The notes: a model not told the origin generated them from the sequence alone. 56,278 nucleotides of DNA from Prosthecobacter debontii (GCA_945861385.1 CAMAUI010000014.1:1-56278), one strand, 5' to 3'; shown: positions 1 to 9,542, numbered from the stretch's first letter. A program made the numbers and translations.

Positions 1-787
1 GGACTTCAAACTCCAGCGTGCAGATCGAATGCGAGATGCCCTCGATCGAATCACTCAGGCAGTGCGCGAAATCATACATCGGGTAAATGCACCACCGGTC
101 GCCCGTGTGATGGTGCGACGTGTGGCGGATGCGGTAGAGCACCGGGTCGCGCAGCCACACGTTGGGCGACGCCATGTCAATCTTCGCCCGCAGCGTCCGC
201 GCACTGTCCGGGAATTCGCCCGCGCGCATGCGCGAGAAAAGATCGAGGTTCTCCTCCACGCTGCGGTCGCGGAAAGGCGAGGGCCGGCCCGGCTTGTCGG
301 GCGCGCCGCGAAACTCCTCCGTCTGCGCCGGCGTGAGATCGCACACGTAGGCCCTGCCGGCACGGATGAGTTCCACCGCGTAACCGTGGAGCTGCTCGAA
401 ATAATCGCTCGCGTAAAATGGCTCCGTCCCCCCGCCCGGCGGCACGCGCTGCGCCGTCGTGTCGCCCGTGCGCTTCACCCGCAGCACGTGGTCCGCCCAG
501 CCCTCGATCAGCCACCGCACATCCGCGATGATGGACTCGACGTACTCCACCTCCTCCTTCGCGGGATTCGTGTCATCCATCCGCAGGTGGCACACGCCGC
601 CGAACTCCCGCGCGATGCCGAAGTTCAGGCAGATGCTTTTTGCATGGCCCAGGTGCAGGTAGCCATTCGGCTCCGGCGGAAAGCGCGTGACGATCTCCGG
701 GTAGCGCCCCTCCGCCACATGCTGCGCGACGATGTCCCGGATGAAATCGGACGGCGCTGCTGGCGTGGATGGCGTTTCGTTGCTCAT
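1..787 (-). CDS. glnS: Glutaminyl-tRNA synthetase, N-terminal part (cut by window edge)
   Basis: The reverse strand is open from an ATG at 787 to base 1, giving the first 262 residues; the rest lies outside the window. A class I synthetase catalytic start is visible: [12 protein letters not shown] with the HIGH motif as HLGH at residues 45-48, followed by [18 protein letters not shown] and, near the cut, [20 protein letters not shown]. These are hallmarks of the GlxRS family in its GlnRS branch (bacterial GluRS uses different wording around these motifs). It charges tRNA-Gln with glutamine in the cytoplasm. The start is set by the MSNETPS beginning just before conserved sequence. No clear ribosome binding site is seen. 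It is divergent from the M1 peptidase gene. Confidence 0.93.
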   Translation of the reverse strand, partial: MSNETPSTPAAPSDFIRDIVAQHVAEGRYPEIVTRFPPEPNGYLHLGHAKSICLNFGIAREFGGVCHLRMDDTNPAKEEVEYVESIIADVRWLIEGWADHVLRVKRTGDTTAQRVPPGGGTEPFYASDYFEQLHGYAVELIRAGRAYVCDLTPAQTEEFRGAPDKPGRPSPFRDRSVEENLDLFSRMRAGEFPDSARTLRAKIDMASPNVWLRDPVLYRIRHTSHHHTGDRWCIYPMYDFAHCLSDSIEGISHSICTLEFEV

Positions 788-1014
788 GGAAGCCGCGGCT
801 TTTAGAAATCCACCACCGCAAAGTCGAGCGGCTTCCGGAAAGCCGCACCGTAACGCGGCCAATCCTGCCGCGGGTGCGAAGATCATCAGTCTCGCGGGAG
901 GATTTCGCGGACTGGGCGGATGCGGGTTTTGTGACGGCGAAAAGCGCAGTGCCCGGGAGTGCGTCGGCACCTAAACGATGGACGGCTACGCGCGCCGCCG
1001 TCTATGAACGGAGG

Positions 1015-3684
1015 ATGAGATTGCAAAACGTATTTTCCACGTTTCTTGCGCTGGCGCTTTTGCTCCCGGCAAACAGCAGCGGGGCGGAATCTTCGGCCAT
1101 CTGCCGTTTTTGCCGGGAGGATCACCGCGCGCTGGGACCAGCCGTTACTGACAAGCCGGGTCGCAAGTATGCGCGCGACCGCTTCGTGGACATCCTGCAC
1201 CTGAAGCTCGATGTCACCCCGGACTTTGCCAGGCGCACGGTGGGCGGCACGGCGACGCTGAGCTTTGTGCCCATCGCCAAGCCGCTGGCCCGGCTGGAAC
1301 TCGACGCAGTCGGGCTGAAGATCGCCGGCATCACGACAAAAGGCGCGACGCTCGCCGAGCACGAGGTGACGGATGAAAAGCTGATCCTCACTTTCAAGGA
1401 ACCCATCGCCGCGGGCGCGGAGGCGGGTGTGACCATCACGTATCAGGTGGAACCGGGTGCCGGCCTGTATTTCCGCACGCCGGAGATGGGTTACAAGGCG
1501 GGGGACACGCAGCTATGGACTCAGGGTGAGCCGGAACTGCATCGCTTTTGGTTTCCGAGCTACGATTATCCCAATGAGCGGTTCACGAGCGAGGTGATCT
1601 GCCACGTGCCGGAGGGCATGGAGGTCGTCTCGAACGGCTCCCGCATCGGGACGGAGCGCGGCGCGGACGGGCTGATGGCCTGGCATTGGAGGCAGGACAA
1701 GCCGCACGTGAATTACCTCGTGGCGCTGGCGGCGGGTTACTTTCACAAGATCGAGGACCGCGTCGGCGATCTGCCGCTGGCCCTGCTCGTGGCGCCGTCG
1801 GAAAAGGCGCAGGCGGCGAACGCCTTTCGCGACACGAAGGCGATCATCGAGTTTTTCCAGCGCGAGATCGGCGTGGCTTTTCCGTGGGACAAGTACTACC
1901 AGGTCTATTGCCTCGATTTCCTCGCGGGCGGGATGGAAAACACGAGCTGCACGTTTAACGCCTCGCGCGCGCTTTTCGCGGACGGCTACGAGGAACTTCG
2001 CAGCCTGCGCTCGCTCGATGCGCACGAGACCGCGCACCAGTGGTTCGGCGACCTGGTGACCTGCCGCGACTGGTCGCACCTGTGGCTGAACGAGGGTTTC
2101 GCGACCTATTACCAGGCGCTCTACGAGGGGGAGAAATCCGGGCGCGATGCGATGCTCCATGAGATGTGGGGCTCGGCCCAGGGCATCATCGAGTCCGCCG
2201 ACAAGCGCCCCTGCGTGTGGCGGGACTACCGCGATCCCATGGAGCAGTTCGATTTCCGGGCGTATCCGAAAGGCGCGTGGGTGCTGCACATGATCCGCAG
2301 CAGGCTCGGGCCGGAATTGTATCGCAAGTGCATCCGCACATACCTCGAGCGCCACCGGTATGGCATCGTCACCACACAGGATTTGCAGGACGTGCTCGAG
2401 GAATTGTCCGGCCTGTCCTTCGACCAGTTCTTCGACCAGTGGCTGTATCACGGCGGGACGCCCCAGTTGAAAGTGGAGTATTCGTGGGATGCCGCGCTGA
2501 AGCTCGCGAAGTTGAGCGTGCGGCAGACGCAGCAGGTTTCCAAAGAGGTCCTGCTTTTTCGTTTCGATCTCCCCGTGCGCTTCCTGATCAAGGGGCAGGA
2601 CAAGCCGGTGGATTTCAAGATCACCGTCGGCAAGACCGAGGAGGACTTCCACTTCCCGCTGCCCAGCCAGCCGGAACTCGTGCGCGTGGATCCCGACTAC
2701 ACGCTGCTGGCGAAGGTCGAATTCGAGCCGCCGGCCGAAATGCTCGAACGCCAGCTCAGCGCCGACGTCATCGGACGACTGCTCGCCGTGCAGGCGCTCG
2801 GCAACAAGAAGGACGCCGCAAGCACGGAACTGCTGAAGAAGACGCTGAACAACGACGCCTTTTTCGGCGTGCGCAGCGCTGCCGCCGGGGCGCTCCAGAA
2901 GATCAACTCCCCGGAGGCGCGCACAGCCCTCATCCAGAGCCTGGGCCAGCCAGATGCCCGCGTCCGGCGCTCGGTCGTGGATGGAATCGCCTCCTTTCCG
3001 CACCCCGAAGCGTGGAAGGCGCTCTGGGATCATTCGCAGCGCGAGAAGAACCCCGGGATTCTCACACCCATCATCCGGTCGTGGGGTGCCCGCGCCGGCG
3101 ACCCGGAAGTGGCCACGGCGCTCCGGAAATTTCTCACCGCGAAAAACCACCAGAACTCCATCGCCAGCGCCGCGATGGCCGCCCTGCGCGCCCACGACGA
3201 CGGCGAGGCCGTGCCTTTGCTGCTGAAACAGATCGGCGACATCTTCACGGAATTCGACGCCAACGAAAAGGGCCAGGCGCTCGATACGATCGCCTTCCTC
3301 GCGCGCGGCGAGAAACATCCCAACCGCGACGAAGTCCTCACCCTGCTCGCGAAGCACTTGAACAGTCCCGTGGAAAAAGTCCGCACCGCCGCCGCCCGGG
3401 CGATGGGAACCCTGCGCAACCCGAAGGCCCTCGCCCTTCTCCGCCCGCTTGCGTCGGTGAAAAAGCCCTACAAGGATCCCGTCCGCCCGGCCGCCGAGAA
3501 GTCCATCCAGGATCTCGAAGCTCAACTTGCGGGCCCCCGCGAGCTTGGCGATGTCTGGACGAAGGTGCAGGACTTGCAGAAGAAAGCGGAGGATTTGGAA
3601 AAGCAGCTCGAGAAGCTCGGTAAAAAGGTCGCACCGGAAAAACCCGCCGCCGAAGCTCCGAAGCCGGCGACGCCCGCGAATTAG
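1015..3684 (+). CDS. Secreted M1-family metallopeptidase with C-terminal HEAT repeats
   Basis: 889 aa from an ATG at 1015; upstream in-frame starts are rejected because residues 1-25 from 1015 form a signal peptide (MRLQNVFSTFLALALLL...). GGAGG lies directly against the ATG. The M1 aminopeptidase signatures are present: a GGMEN exopeptidase motif at 305-309, zinc motif HETAH at 337-341, and the third ligand E360 in LNEGFATYY, exactly 18 residues after the second His. After the catalytic and helical domains come HEAT-like repeats (about 580-830), then a charged coiled coil and an Ala/Pro/Lys-rich tail (about 835-889). The HEAT tail is an addition to the usual aminopeptidase N layout. It probably trims peptides in the periplasm or outside the cell. 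The substrate cannot be told from sequence. Confidence 0.9.
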   Translation: MRLQNVFSTFLALALLLPANSSGAESSAICRFCREDHRALGPAVTDKPGRKYARDRFVDILHLKLDVTPDFARRTVGGTATLSFVPIAKPLARLELDAVGLKIAGITTKGATLAEHEVTDEKLILTFKEPIAAGAEAGVTITYQVEPGAGLYFRTPEMGYKAGDTQLWTQGEPELHRFWFPSYDYPNERFTSEVICHVPEGMEVVSNGSRIGTERGADGLMAWHWRQDKPHVNYLVALAAGYFHKIEDRVGDLPLALLVAPSEKAQAANAFRDTKAIIEFFQREIGVAFPWDKYYQVYCLDFLAGGMENTSCTFNASRALFADGYEELRSLRSLDAHETAHQWFGDLVTCRDWSHLWLNEGFATYYQALYEGEKSGRDAMLHEMWGSAQGIIESADKRPCVWRDYRDPMEQFDFRAYPKGAWVLHMIRSRLGPELYRKCIRTYLERHRYGIVTTQDLQDVLEELSGLSFDQFFDQWLYHGGTPQLKVEYSWDAALKLAKLSVRQTQQVSKEVLLFRFDLPVRFLIKGQDKPVDFKITVGKTEEDFHFPLPSQPELVRVDPDYTLLAKVEFEPPAEMLERQLSADVIGRLLAVQALGNKKDAASTELLKKTLNNDAFFGVRSAAAGALQKINSPEARTALIQSLGQPDARVRRSVVDGIASFPHPEAWKALWDHSQREKNPGILTPIIRSWGARAGDPEVATALRKFLTAKNHQNSIASAAMAALRAHDDGEAVPLLLKQIGDIFTEFDANEKGQALDTIAFLARGEKHPNRDEVLTLLAKHLNSPVEKVRTAAARAMGTLRNPKALALLRPLASVKKPYKDPVRPAAEKSIQDLEAQLAGPRELGDVWTKVQDLQKKAEDLEKQLEKLGKKVAPEKPAAEAPKPATPAN

Positions 3685-3709
3685 CAGCCTGTCGAGAAAC
3701 GGTGGAACG

Positions 3710-3794
3710 CTTACTCATTGTCTTGCTCATGCTCATGCTCGCGGCGCGTCCGCGCTGAAACGGAGCAAGAGCATGAGCAAGACAAAGAGGTAAG
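3710..3794. repeat. Long inverted repeat (about 31-nt arms, 22-nt loop)
   Basis: Arms 3710-3740 and 3763-3794 are complementary over about 31 nt with two mismatches and one 1-nt gap; the core is CTTGCTCATGCTC against GAGCATGAGCAAG. It starts 25 nt after the M1 peptidase stop codon. It could end transcription, but no T-run follows, and the arms are longer than a usual terminator. The loop is GC-rich. Confidence 0.7.
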
Positions 3795-3825
3795 AACGGC
3801 GCGCTACCGGTATTTCAACAGCCTC

Positions 3826-3844
3826 TTAGCCGGAACGATTCAGT
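3826..3844 (+). repeat. Solo copy of a MITE-like terminal repeat
   Basis: TTAGCCGGAACGATTCAGT here matches the left terminal repeat of the element at 36113-36310 (TTAGCCGGGACGATGCAGT) with two differences. The rest of the element is absent, so this is a relic or a chance short match. The remainder of the 3685-3946 gap shows only this and the inverted repeat before it. Confidence 0.4.
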
Positions 3845-3946
3845 GGGAGGCGGTGGCGCGTGCGCATCCGCAGCTACGCCGCGCGCTCACCGCCCATCCG
3901 ACAGCGACAGCCCGGCAAGTATTTTTGCGCTCGCGGGGTTGTCACA

Positions 3947-6900
3947 ATGCCTGTTCTTTGGCGCTCCGATGAACGAACCCTGTTTACCCGGCAAAATCTT
4001 GTGATTCCAAAACTCGCCATCGCCTTGTGTCTGATGCTCCCGCTTCCGCTGCTGCGGGGCGCGGTGGATTTTAACCGCGACGTGCGGCCGATCCTTTCGG
4101 ACCGATGCTTTGCGTGTCATGGCCCGGATGGCGAGAAACGCAAGGCGGGTTTGCGGCTCGATACGGCGGAGGGCGCGACGGCGGTTTTGGAAAGCGGCGA
4201 GCGGGCCATCGTGCCGGGTAAGGCTAAGGAGAGCGCGCTGTTTGAGCGCATCCACAGCACCGATCCGAAGGAGATCATGCCGCCCGCGAAACTGCACCGG
4301 CCGCTGTCGGACACGGAGCGTCGGCTGCTGGTGCGGTGGATCGACGAGGGTGCGGTCTATGCGCGGCACTGGGCGTTTTCTTCGCCACGGAAACATCCGG
4401 CACCCGCGGTGAAAAATGCGGTCTGGGCGAAGGACGACATTGACCGCTTTGTCCTGGGAAAGCTGGAGGAGCAAAAGCTCACGCCCAACCCGGAGGCCGA
4501 TCGCGCGGCGCTCCTGCGGCGCGTGTCGTTTGTGCTCACGGGGCTGCCGCCCACGCCGGAGCAGATCGCGGCGTTTCTCGCGGACACCACGCCGGAGGCC
4601 TACGAAAAGCAGGTGGACGCGCTGCTGGCTTCGCCGCGCTACGGCGAGCGGATGGCGCTCGACTGGATGGATGTCGCGCGGTTTGCGGACACGTATGGGT
4701 ATCAGTCGGACAAAAGCTGCTTCGTCTGGCCGTGGCGCGACTGGGTGATCGGCGCGTTCAACAAGAACCTGCCTTACGACCAGTTCGTGACGTGGCAAAT
4801 CGCGGGCGATCTTTTGCCGAATGCCACGCAGGAGCAGCGGCTGGCCACGGCTTTCAACCGGCTCCACCGGCAGACCGAGGAAGGCGGCTCCATCGAGGAG
4901 GAGTTCCGCCAGGAATATGTGTCCGACCGCGTCCACACCGCCGGCACGGCGTTCCTCGGGCTGACGATGGAGTGCTCGAAATGCCACGACCACAAATATG
5001 ATCCGCTGCCGCAGACGGACTATTACCGCATGGCCGCGATGTTCGGGCGGGTGGATGAGTGCGGGCTGACTCCCTTCTCGCTGTCAACGACGGCGCCGGA
5101 GCCTTCCATGCGCCTGACCAAGCCGGAGCACATGGCGGAAATTGAGAAACGCCAGGCCGCGCTGAACGCCGCGCTGACGGCGGCCAAGGCTGTGCCGGCC
5201 ACTCGGGACGCCGCGTTCCAGCAATGGCTCGCCGCGACGAATTCTATCGCTGCACCCTCGCCCTCGGATCACTTTCCGCTGGATGCGGTGGCGGGCGGAA
5301 AAATGCCGAACGCGGTGACGAATGCCGCGGCTGGGTCTGTCTCCGGCGGGCAGCTCACGGCGGTGCCGGGTGCGGTGGGCGGCGCGATGCAATTCGACGG
5401 CGACACGGTGTTGCAACTCGGCGGGGTGAAAGGCATCACGCGGCATCACGAGCTGAGCGTTGCGCTGCGGCTGTTCTCGCCGGAGCGGAAGGAGCGTGCG
5501 GTCATTTTACACACGGGGCCGGGGCTGTTTTCGCAGATGGCGGATGCGGCGGGTTTCGAGTTGCTCATGGAAAACGGCAAGCTGCGCTGGAGCTGCATCC
5601 ACCTGTGGCCCGGCTGCGCGGCTTCGGTAGAGACGCAGCAGGATTTCCCCGTGGGCAAATGGGTGAACGTGACGGTGACTTATGACGGCTCGTCCACAGC
5701 GGCGGGGCTGAGGATTTACTACGACGGCCAGCCGGTGGCCACGGTGGTGCGCTACGATCATCTCGATAAGAACATCGCGACGGACACCATGCGGCTGGGC
5801 GCGAGGCCGCGCGACGACCGGGGTTTTGCGAATGGACTCATGGACGAGCTGAAGATTTTCCGCCAGGCGCTCTCGCCGCTGGAAGTCGCGGACCTGCATC
5901 AGCCCACGCTCGACGCGACGCTGAAAGCGGCCAAGTCCGGTGACGCGGTCGCGAAGGCGGCGGTGCGCGAGCACTGGCTGGCGCGCGTGGATGAGGAGAA
6001 CGCCAAGGCCCGGCAGGCCGTGATCGCGGCGCGCAAGAATCTGGAGGACGATTATCTCGCCCGGCTCCCGCTCATCATGGTGATGAAAGAGTCGCCGCGG
6101 CCCCGGCAGTTTTACGTTCTGAAACGCGGCGACTACGCCTCGCCGGACTTGAAGCGTCCGGTGCAGCCCGCGCCGCCGACCGAGATCATGCCGTTCGACG
6201 CCAAGGCACCGAAGAACCGCCTCGGCCTCGCGCAGTGGATGACGGACCCGAACAATCCGCTCGTCGCGCGCGTCGCGGTGAACCGGCTTTGGATGCAATG
6301 CTTCGGCACCGGCATCGTGGCCACGCAGGAGAACTTCGGCCAGCAGGGCGATGCGCCGTCGCACCAGGAACTGCTCGACACGCTGGCGCACGATTTTTCG
6401 CGGACCGGCTGGGACGTGAAGCAGATGCTCAAGCGGATCGTGATGAGCGCAGCGTTCCGGCAGTCGTCGGCGAGCACGAAGGAGAAGCGCGAGAAGGACC
6501 CAAAGAACGCGCTGCTTTCGCGCGGGCCGTCGTACCGGCTGGCGGGCGAAGCGATCCGCGACCACGCGCTGCTCGCCGCAGGCCTGCTGGTGGAAAAGAT
6601 CGGTGGCCCGAGCGTCAAGCCGTGGCAGCCACCGGGCGTGTGGTCGGAGTCGGGCGCGTCGGGTGGTGAGTACAAGCCCGACACGGGCGAGGGCCTCTAC
6701 CGCCGCAGCCTCTACACGTTCCGCAAACGCACCGCGCCGCCGCCGAGCATGCTCATGCTCGATGCCGGCAGCCGCGAGATCTGCCAGCCGCGCCGCCTGA
6801 CGACCAACACGCCGCTGCAACCGCTGATTTTCCTCAACGACCAGGGCTTCTTCGAATGTGCGCGGCAGCTCGCGAGGCGGGCGATCAAGGAACAGCCGGA

Positions 6901-7129
6901 CGCGGCCGAGGCGCAAATGCAGCGCGCGTTTCTGCTGCTCACTTCGCGCCCCGCGGCTGCGCCGGAAATGGCCGCCCTCCGCGCACTCCACGCGCGGCAA
7001 CTCGAGCGTTACACCGCCGACAAGCCCGCGGCCAAAGCCGTGTGCGGCGAGGAAAATCCCACGCTCGCCGCGATGACCATCGTCTGCTCCACGCTGCTCA
7101 CCTCCGACGCCGCCATCACCAACCGCTGA
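3947..7129 (+). CDS. PSCyt1-DUF1549-LamG-DUF1553 planctomycete-type cytochrome protein
   Basis: About 1042-1060 aa. ATG 3947 or GTG 4001 are both possible; GTG 4001 puts a clean signal peptide (MIPKLAIALCLMLPLPLL) at the very start. Counting from 4001, a heme-c motif CFACH is at 36-40 in the PSCyt1 domain. DUF1549 (PSCyt2) follows, with a second CSKCH at 325-329. An inserted LamG/concanavalin-like domain (about 430-620) precedes the C-terminal DUF1553 (PSD1) with NRLGLAQWMTDPNNPLVARV. The family is abundant in Planctomycetes and Verrucomicrobia, always paired with DUF1501, and is thought to act in extracytoplasmic redox or sugar metabolism; its reaction is unknown. The stop is 6 bp before the DUF1501 gene, so the two form an operon. 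Confidence 0.88.
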   Translation: MPVLWRSDERTLFTRQNLVIPKLAIALCLMLPLPLLRGAVDFNRDVRPILSDRCFACHGPDGEKRKAGLRLDTAEGATAVLESGERAIVPGKAKESALFERIHSTDPKEIMPPAKLHRPLSDTERRLLVRWIDEGAVYARHWAFSSPRKHPAPAVKNAVWAKDDIDRFVLGKLEEQKLTPNPEADRAALLRRVSFVLTGLPPTPEQIAAFLADTTPEAYEKQVDALLASPRYGERMALDWMDVARFADTYGYQSDKSCFVWPWRDWVIGAFNKNLPYDQFVTWQIAGDLLPNATQEQRLATAFNRLHRQTEEGGSIEEEFRQEYVSDRVHTAGTAFLGLTMECSKCHDHKYDPLPQTDYYRMAAMFGRVDECGLTPFSLSTTAPEPSMRLTKPEHMAEIEKRQAALNAALTAAKAVPATRDAAFQQWLAATNSIAAPSPSDHFPLDAVAGGKMPNAVTNAAAGSVSGGQLTAVPGAVGGAMQFDGDTVLQLGGVKGITRHHELSVALRLFSPERKERAVILHTGPGLFSQMADAAGFELLMENGKLRWSCIHLWPGCAASVETQQDFPVGKWVNVTVTYDGSSTAAGLRIYYDGQPVATVVRYDHLDKNIATDTMRLGARPRDDRGFANGLMDELKIFRQALSPLEVADLHQPTLDATLKAAKSGDAVAKAAVREHWLARVDEENAKARQAVIAARKNLEDDYLARLPLIMVMKESPRPRQFYVLKRGDYASPDLKRPVQPAPPTEIMPFDAKAPKNRLGLAQWMTDPNNPLVARVAVNRLWMQCFGTGIVATQENFGQQGDAPSHQELLDTLAHDFSRTGWDVKQMLKRIVMSAAFRQSSASTKEKREKDPKNALLSRGPSYRLAGEAIRDHALLAAGLLVEKIGGPSVKPWQPPGVWSESGASGGEYKPDTGEGLYRRSLYTFRKRTAPPPSMLMLDAGSREICQPRRLTTNTPLQPLIFLNDQGFFECARQLARRAIKEQPDAAEAQMQRAFLLLTSRPAAAPEMAALRALHARQLERYTADKPAAKAVCGEENPTLAAMTIVCSTLLTSDAAITNR

Positions 7130-7135
7130 CCACTT

Positions 7136-8575
7136 ATGAAGCCCACCTACGACGATCTCATGCGCTCCACGCGCCGGCATTTCCTCGGTAATGTCGGCCT
7201 CGGCCTCGGTTCGCTCGCGATGGCGAAACTGCTCGGCCCGGACGCCCGCGCCGCAGCCCAGCCCGGCGTGCTCGGCGCGCTGCACCACGCGCCGAAAGCG
7301 AAGCGGGTGATTTACCTTTTCCAAGCCGGCGGCCCATCGCATCTGGAGACGTTCGATTTCAAACCCGTGCTGCGCGAGGGCCACGGCAAGGCGCTGCCGA
7401 AGGAAGTCATCGGCAACCAGCGGCTCTCCACGATGAGCGGCAACCAAAGCCTGCTGCCGATGGCCGGGTCGTTTGCGAACTTCACCAAGAGCGGCCGCTG
7501 CGGCATGGAGATCTGCGACACGCTGCCCTACACGCAGAAAATCGCCGACGACATCTGCCTCATCCGCACCATGCACACCGAGGCGATCAACCACGATCCG
7601 GCGATCACCTTTTTCTGCTCCGGGAACCAGGTGCCCGGACGGCCCTCGATGGGCGCGTGGGCTTCGTACGGCCTCGGCACGCTCAACGACAACCTGCCGG
7701 CGTTCATCGTGCTCGTGTCGAAAAATGCCTCGCGCGACCAGCCGCTTTACTCGCGGTTGTGGGGCGCGGGCTTCCTGCCCAGCGAACATCAGGGCGTGCA
7801 GTTTCGCGCAGGCAAGGAACCGGTGCTTTACCTCACCAATCCCGAGGGCGTTTCGCCGCACGTGCGCCGCGACATGCTCGACGCGCTCGGCAAACTCAAC
7901 GGCTACCAGGCCGAACAGCAGCTCGACCCCGAAATCGACGCCCGCGTAGCGCAGGCCGAGATGGCTTTCCGCATGCAGACCAGCGTACCCGAGGCGACCG
8001 ATCTCTCCGGCGAAACCGAGGAAACTTTCAAGCTCTACGGACCCGACAGCAAGACGCCCGGCACTTACGCCGCGAACTGCCTGCTCGCGCGCCGGCTCAT
8101 CGAGCGCGATGTCCGTTTCATCCAGCTTTTCCACCAGGGCTGGGACCAGCACGGCGATGTCGTGGGTGGCATCTCGCGCCAATGCAAACAGACCGACCAG
8201 GCCTCAGCTGCGCTCATCACCGATCTCAAACGCCGCGGACTGCTCGACGACACGCTCGTCGTGTGGGGCGGCGAATTCGGCCGCACCGCCTACTGCCAGG
8301 GCAAAATATCGGCCAATAATTACGGCCGCGATCATCACCCGCGCTGCTTCAGCCTCTGGCTCGCCGGCGGCGGCGTGAAAGGCGGCACCGTCATCGGCAA
8401 GACCGATGACTACGGCTACAACATCGTCGAGGGTGCCGTCCACGTGCACGACCTCCACGCCACCATGCTGCACCTCCTCGGCGTCCATCACGAAAGGCTG
8501 ATCTACAAATTCCAGGGGCGCTATTTCCGACTCACCGACGTGCATGGGAAAGTGGTGAAGCCGGTCCTCGCGTGA
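7136..8575 (+). CDS. DUF1501 family protein with Tat signal
   Basis: 479 aa starting at ATG 7136 (a second ATG, MRSTRRHFLGN, lies eight codons later). The Tat motif TRRHFLGNVGLG predicts folded export to the periplasm. DUF1501 belongs to the alkaline phosphatase/sulfatase fold superfamily; visible conserved stretches are FQAGGPSHLETFDFKP, HTEAINHDPAITF and VVWGGEFGRT, and the protein ends with FRLTDVHGKVVKPVLA. It is translationally close to the preceding PSCyt/DUF1553 gene, its universal partner. The enzymatic activity of the family has not been established. A copy of this gene's last 54 nt is found at 14514-14567. Confidence 0.9.
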   Translation: MKPTYDDLMRSTRRHFLGNVGLGLGSLAMAKLLGPDARAAAQPGVLGALHHAPKAKRVIYLFQAGGPSHLETFDFKPVLREGHGKALPKEVIGNQRLSTMSGNQSLLPMAGSFANFTKSGRCGMEICDTLPYTQKIADDICLIRTMHTEAINHDPAITFFCSGNQVPGRPSMGAWASYGLGTLNDNLPAFIVLVSKNASRDQPLYSRLWGAGFLPSEHQGVQFRAGKEPVLYLTNPEGVSPHVRRDMLDALGKLNGYQAEQQLDPEIDARVAQAEMAFRMQTSVPEATDLSGETEETFKLYGPDSKTPGTYAANCLLARRLIERDVRFIQLFHQGWDQHGDVVGGISRQCKQTDQASAALITDLKRRGLLDDTLVVWGGEFGRTAYCQGKISANNYGRDHHPRCFSLWLAGGGVKGGTVIGKTDDYGYNIVEGAVHVHDLHATMLHLLGVHHERLIYKFQGRYFRLTDVHGKVVKPVLA

Positions 8576-8625
8576 GCGGGGAGGGAACGAGAACCGCAAG
8601 GGCGAGTGTGGCGGACATGCCGCTT

Positions 8626-8686
8626 CGAGCCGGAGGCTCGGGAGAAATTAGCCGGTGGTGGAGCGAGGCACGAGCGGAACCACCGG
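8626..8686 (+). repeat. REP element A (two hairpins) upstream of RAYT gene
   Basis: A small hairpin, GAGCC-GGA-GGCTC (8627-8639), is followed by an AATTAG foot and the main hairpin with arms CCGGTGGT (8652-8659) and ACCACCGG (8679-8686). The same layout appears in the opposite orientation at 9249-9313 and 9361-9432, on the other side of the transposase gene. Confidence 0.75.
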
Positions 8687-8738
8687 ACTCGCGGATCGAA
8701 CGGATTGCGCTCCGGCAGGAGCGCGAGAAACATGAGGA

Positions 8739-9185
8739 ATGCCTTCGACTCACCTTTCCCTGCATTACCATCTTGTCTTCAGTACAAAGAACCGTGAACC
8801 GTCCATGCCCGCGGACCTGCGGTGCCGCATCCATGAATACCTCGGCGGCACGATTCGCGGAATGAACGGTGTCGCCCATGCAGTCGGCGGAACTACAGAC
8901 CACATTCACGTCTTCGCCGGCTTGCGCGCCACTCACTGCCTGGCGGATGTGATGCGCGAATTGAAAAGCGAATCGTCGGGGTGGATTCACCGGGAACTGC
9001 GTTTGCCGTCGTTCCAGTGGCAGGAGGGCTACGGGGGATTCACCGTCGGTGCATCCCACATCGAAGCCGTGAGGAGCTACGTCCTCAATCAGGAGGAACA
9101 CCACAAGACGCAGACGTTTCAGGAGGAGTATTTGGCGATGCTGAAACGCGGACTTGTCGAATACGACGAACGCTACCTTTGGTGA
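8739..9185 (+). CDS. REP-associated tyrosine transposase (RAYT, IS200-like Y1_Tnp domain)
   Basis: 148 aa. The Y1-transposase fold is recognisable from THLSLHYHLVFSTKNREP at the N-terminus, the HUH motif as DHIHVF with H55 and H57, and the catalytic Tyr in RSYVLNQEEHHK (Y114). The end, EYDERYLW, is typical of this IS200/RAYT subfamily. Such single-strand transposases cut and rejoin hairpin ends. GAGGA lies directly before the ATG. The gene is flanked by three copies of one REP hairpin (8626, 9249, 9361), in inverted orientation on the two sides, and sits as a single-copy insertion between two paralogous DUF1549/DUF1501 operons. It appears intact. Confidence 0.9.
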   Translation: MPSTHLSLHYHLVFSTKNREPSMPADLRCRIHEYLGGTIRGMNGVAHAVGGTTDHIHVFAGLRATHCLADVMRELKSESSGWIHRELRLPSFQWQEGYGGFTVGASHIEAVRSYVLNQEEHHKTQTFQEEYLAMLKRGLVEYDERYLW

Positions 9186-9212
9186 CGGGCTGGCGGGATT
9201 CGTCCGCTTCTC

Positions 9213-9230
9213 GCGCCCCCTCCGGGGCGC
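9213..9230 (+). terminator. Hairpin after RAYT gene, possible terminator
   Basis: GCGCCCC-CTCC-GGGGCGC is a perfect 7-bp GC stem 28 nt after the transposase stop codon. There is no strong T-run, so this is only a candidate. Confidence 0.35.
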
Positions 9231-9248
9231 TGGCGTCTCTTGACGCAA

Positions 9249-9313
9249 CCGGTGGTTCCAGTCGCTGCGCTCCTTCCACCACCGGCTAATATCTCGGCCC
9301 CCGCTGGGGGCTC
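9249..9313 (-). repeat. REP element B
   Basis: Reverse-strand copy of the REP at 8626: main hairpin arms 9249-9256 and 9278-9285, foot ATTAG, and second hairpin GCCCCC-GCT-GGGGGC at 9297-9311. It lies in an apparent N-terminal extension of the next reading frame, which argues that the true start of that gene is further on. Confidence 0.75.
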
Positions 9314-9360
9314 AAAGCGGGATGCCCCAAGTCGGGTGGATACCGCGAGACTTTCGATGG

Positions 9361-9432
9361 CGTGGTTCCAGTCGCTGCGCTCCTTCCACCACCGGCTAAT
9401 TTCTGGGCCCCCGCTGGGAGCAAAAATCGGTA
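9361..9432 (-). repeat. REP element C
   Basis: Second reverse-strand REP, exactly 120 bp after element B, nearly identical through the loop (GGTTCCAGTCGCTGCGCTCC), though the outer CCG of the main stem is lost. The second hairpin is also kept. B and C form a direct pair. Confidence 0.72.
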
Positions 9433-9542
9433 TGCCTGCCCCTTGCCCGGCGGCCGGGCTCGCTCCAGTCTGCGAGTTGTTTGTTTCCGCACGCGAAGAC
9501 CCAAGAATTCCGCGCCGCGGGAATCACCGTTGCACCCTGTCC

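Noticed and set aside
5507..8182. 891-codon reading frame on the minus strand
   Set aside because: Antisense to the PSCyt and DUF1501 genes, Arg/His-rich, no motif or signal; a by-product of high GC.
9240..9542. N-terminal extension of the second PSCyt gene
   Set aside because: The extension consists of the REP elements B and C; the signal peptide begins at 9543.
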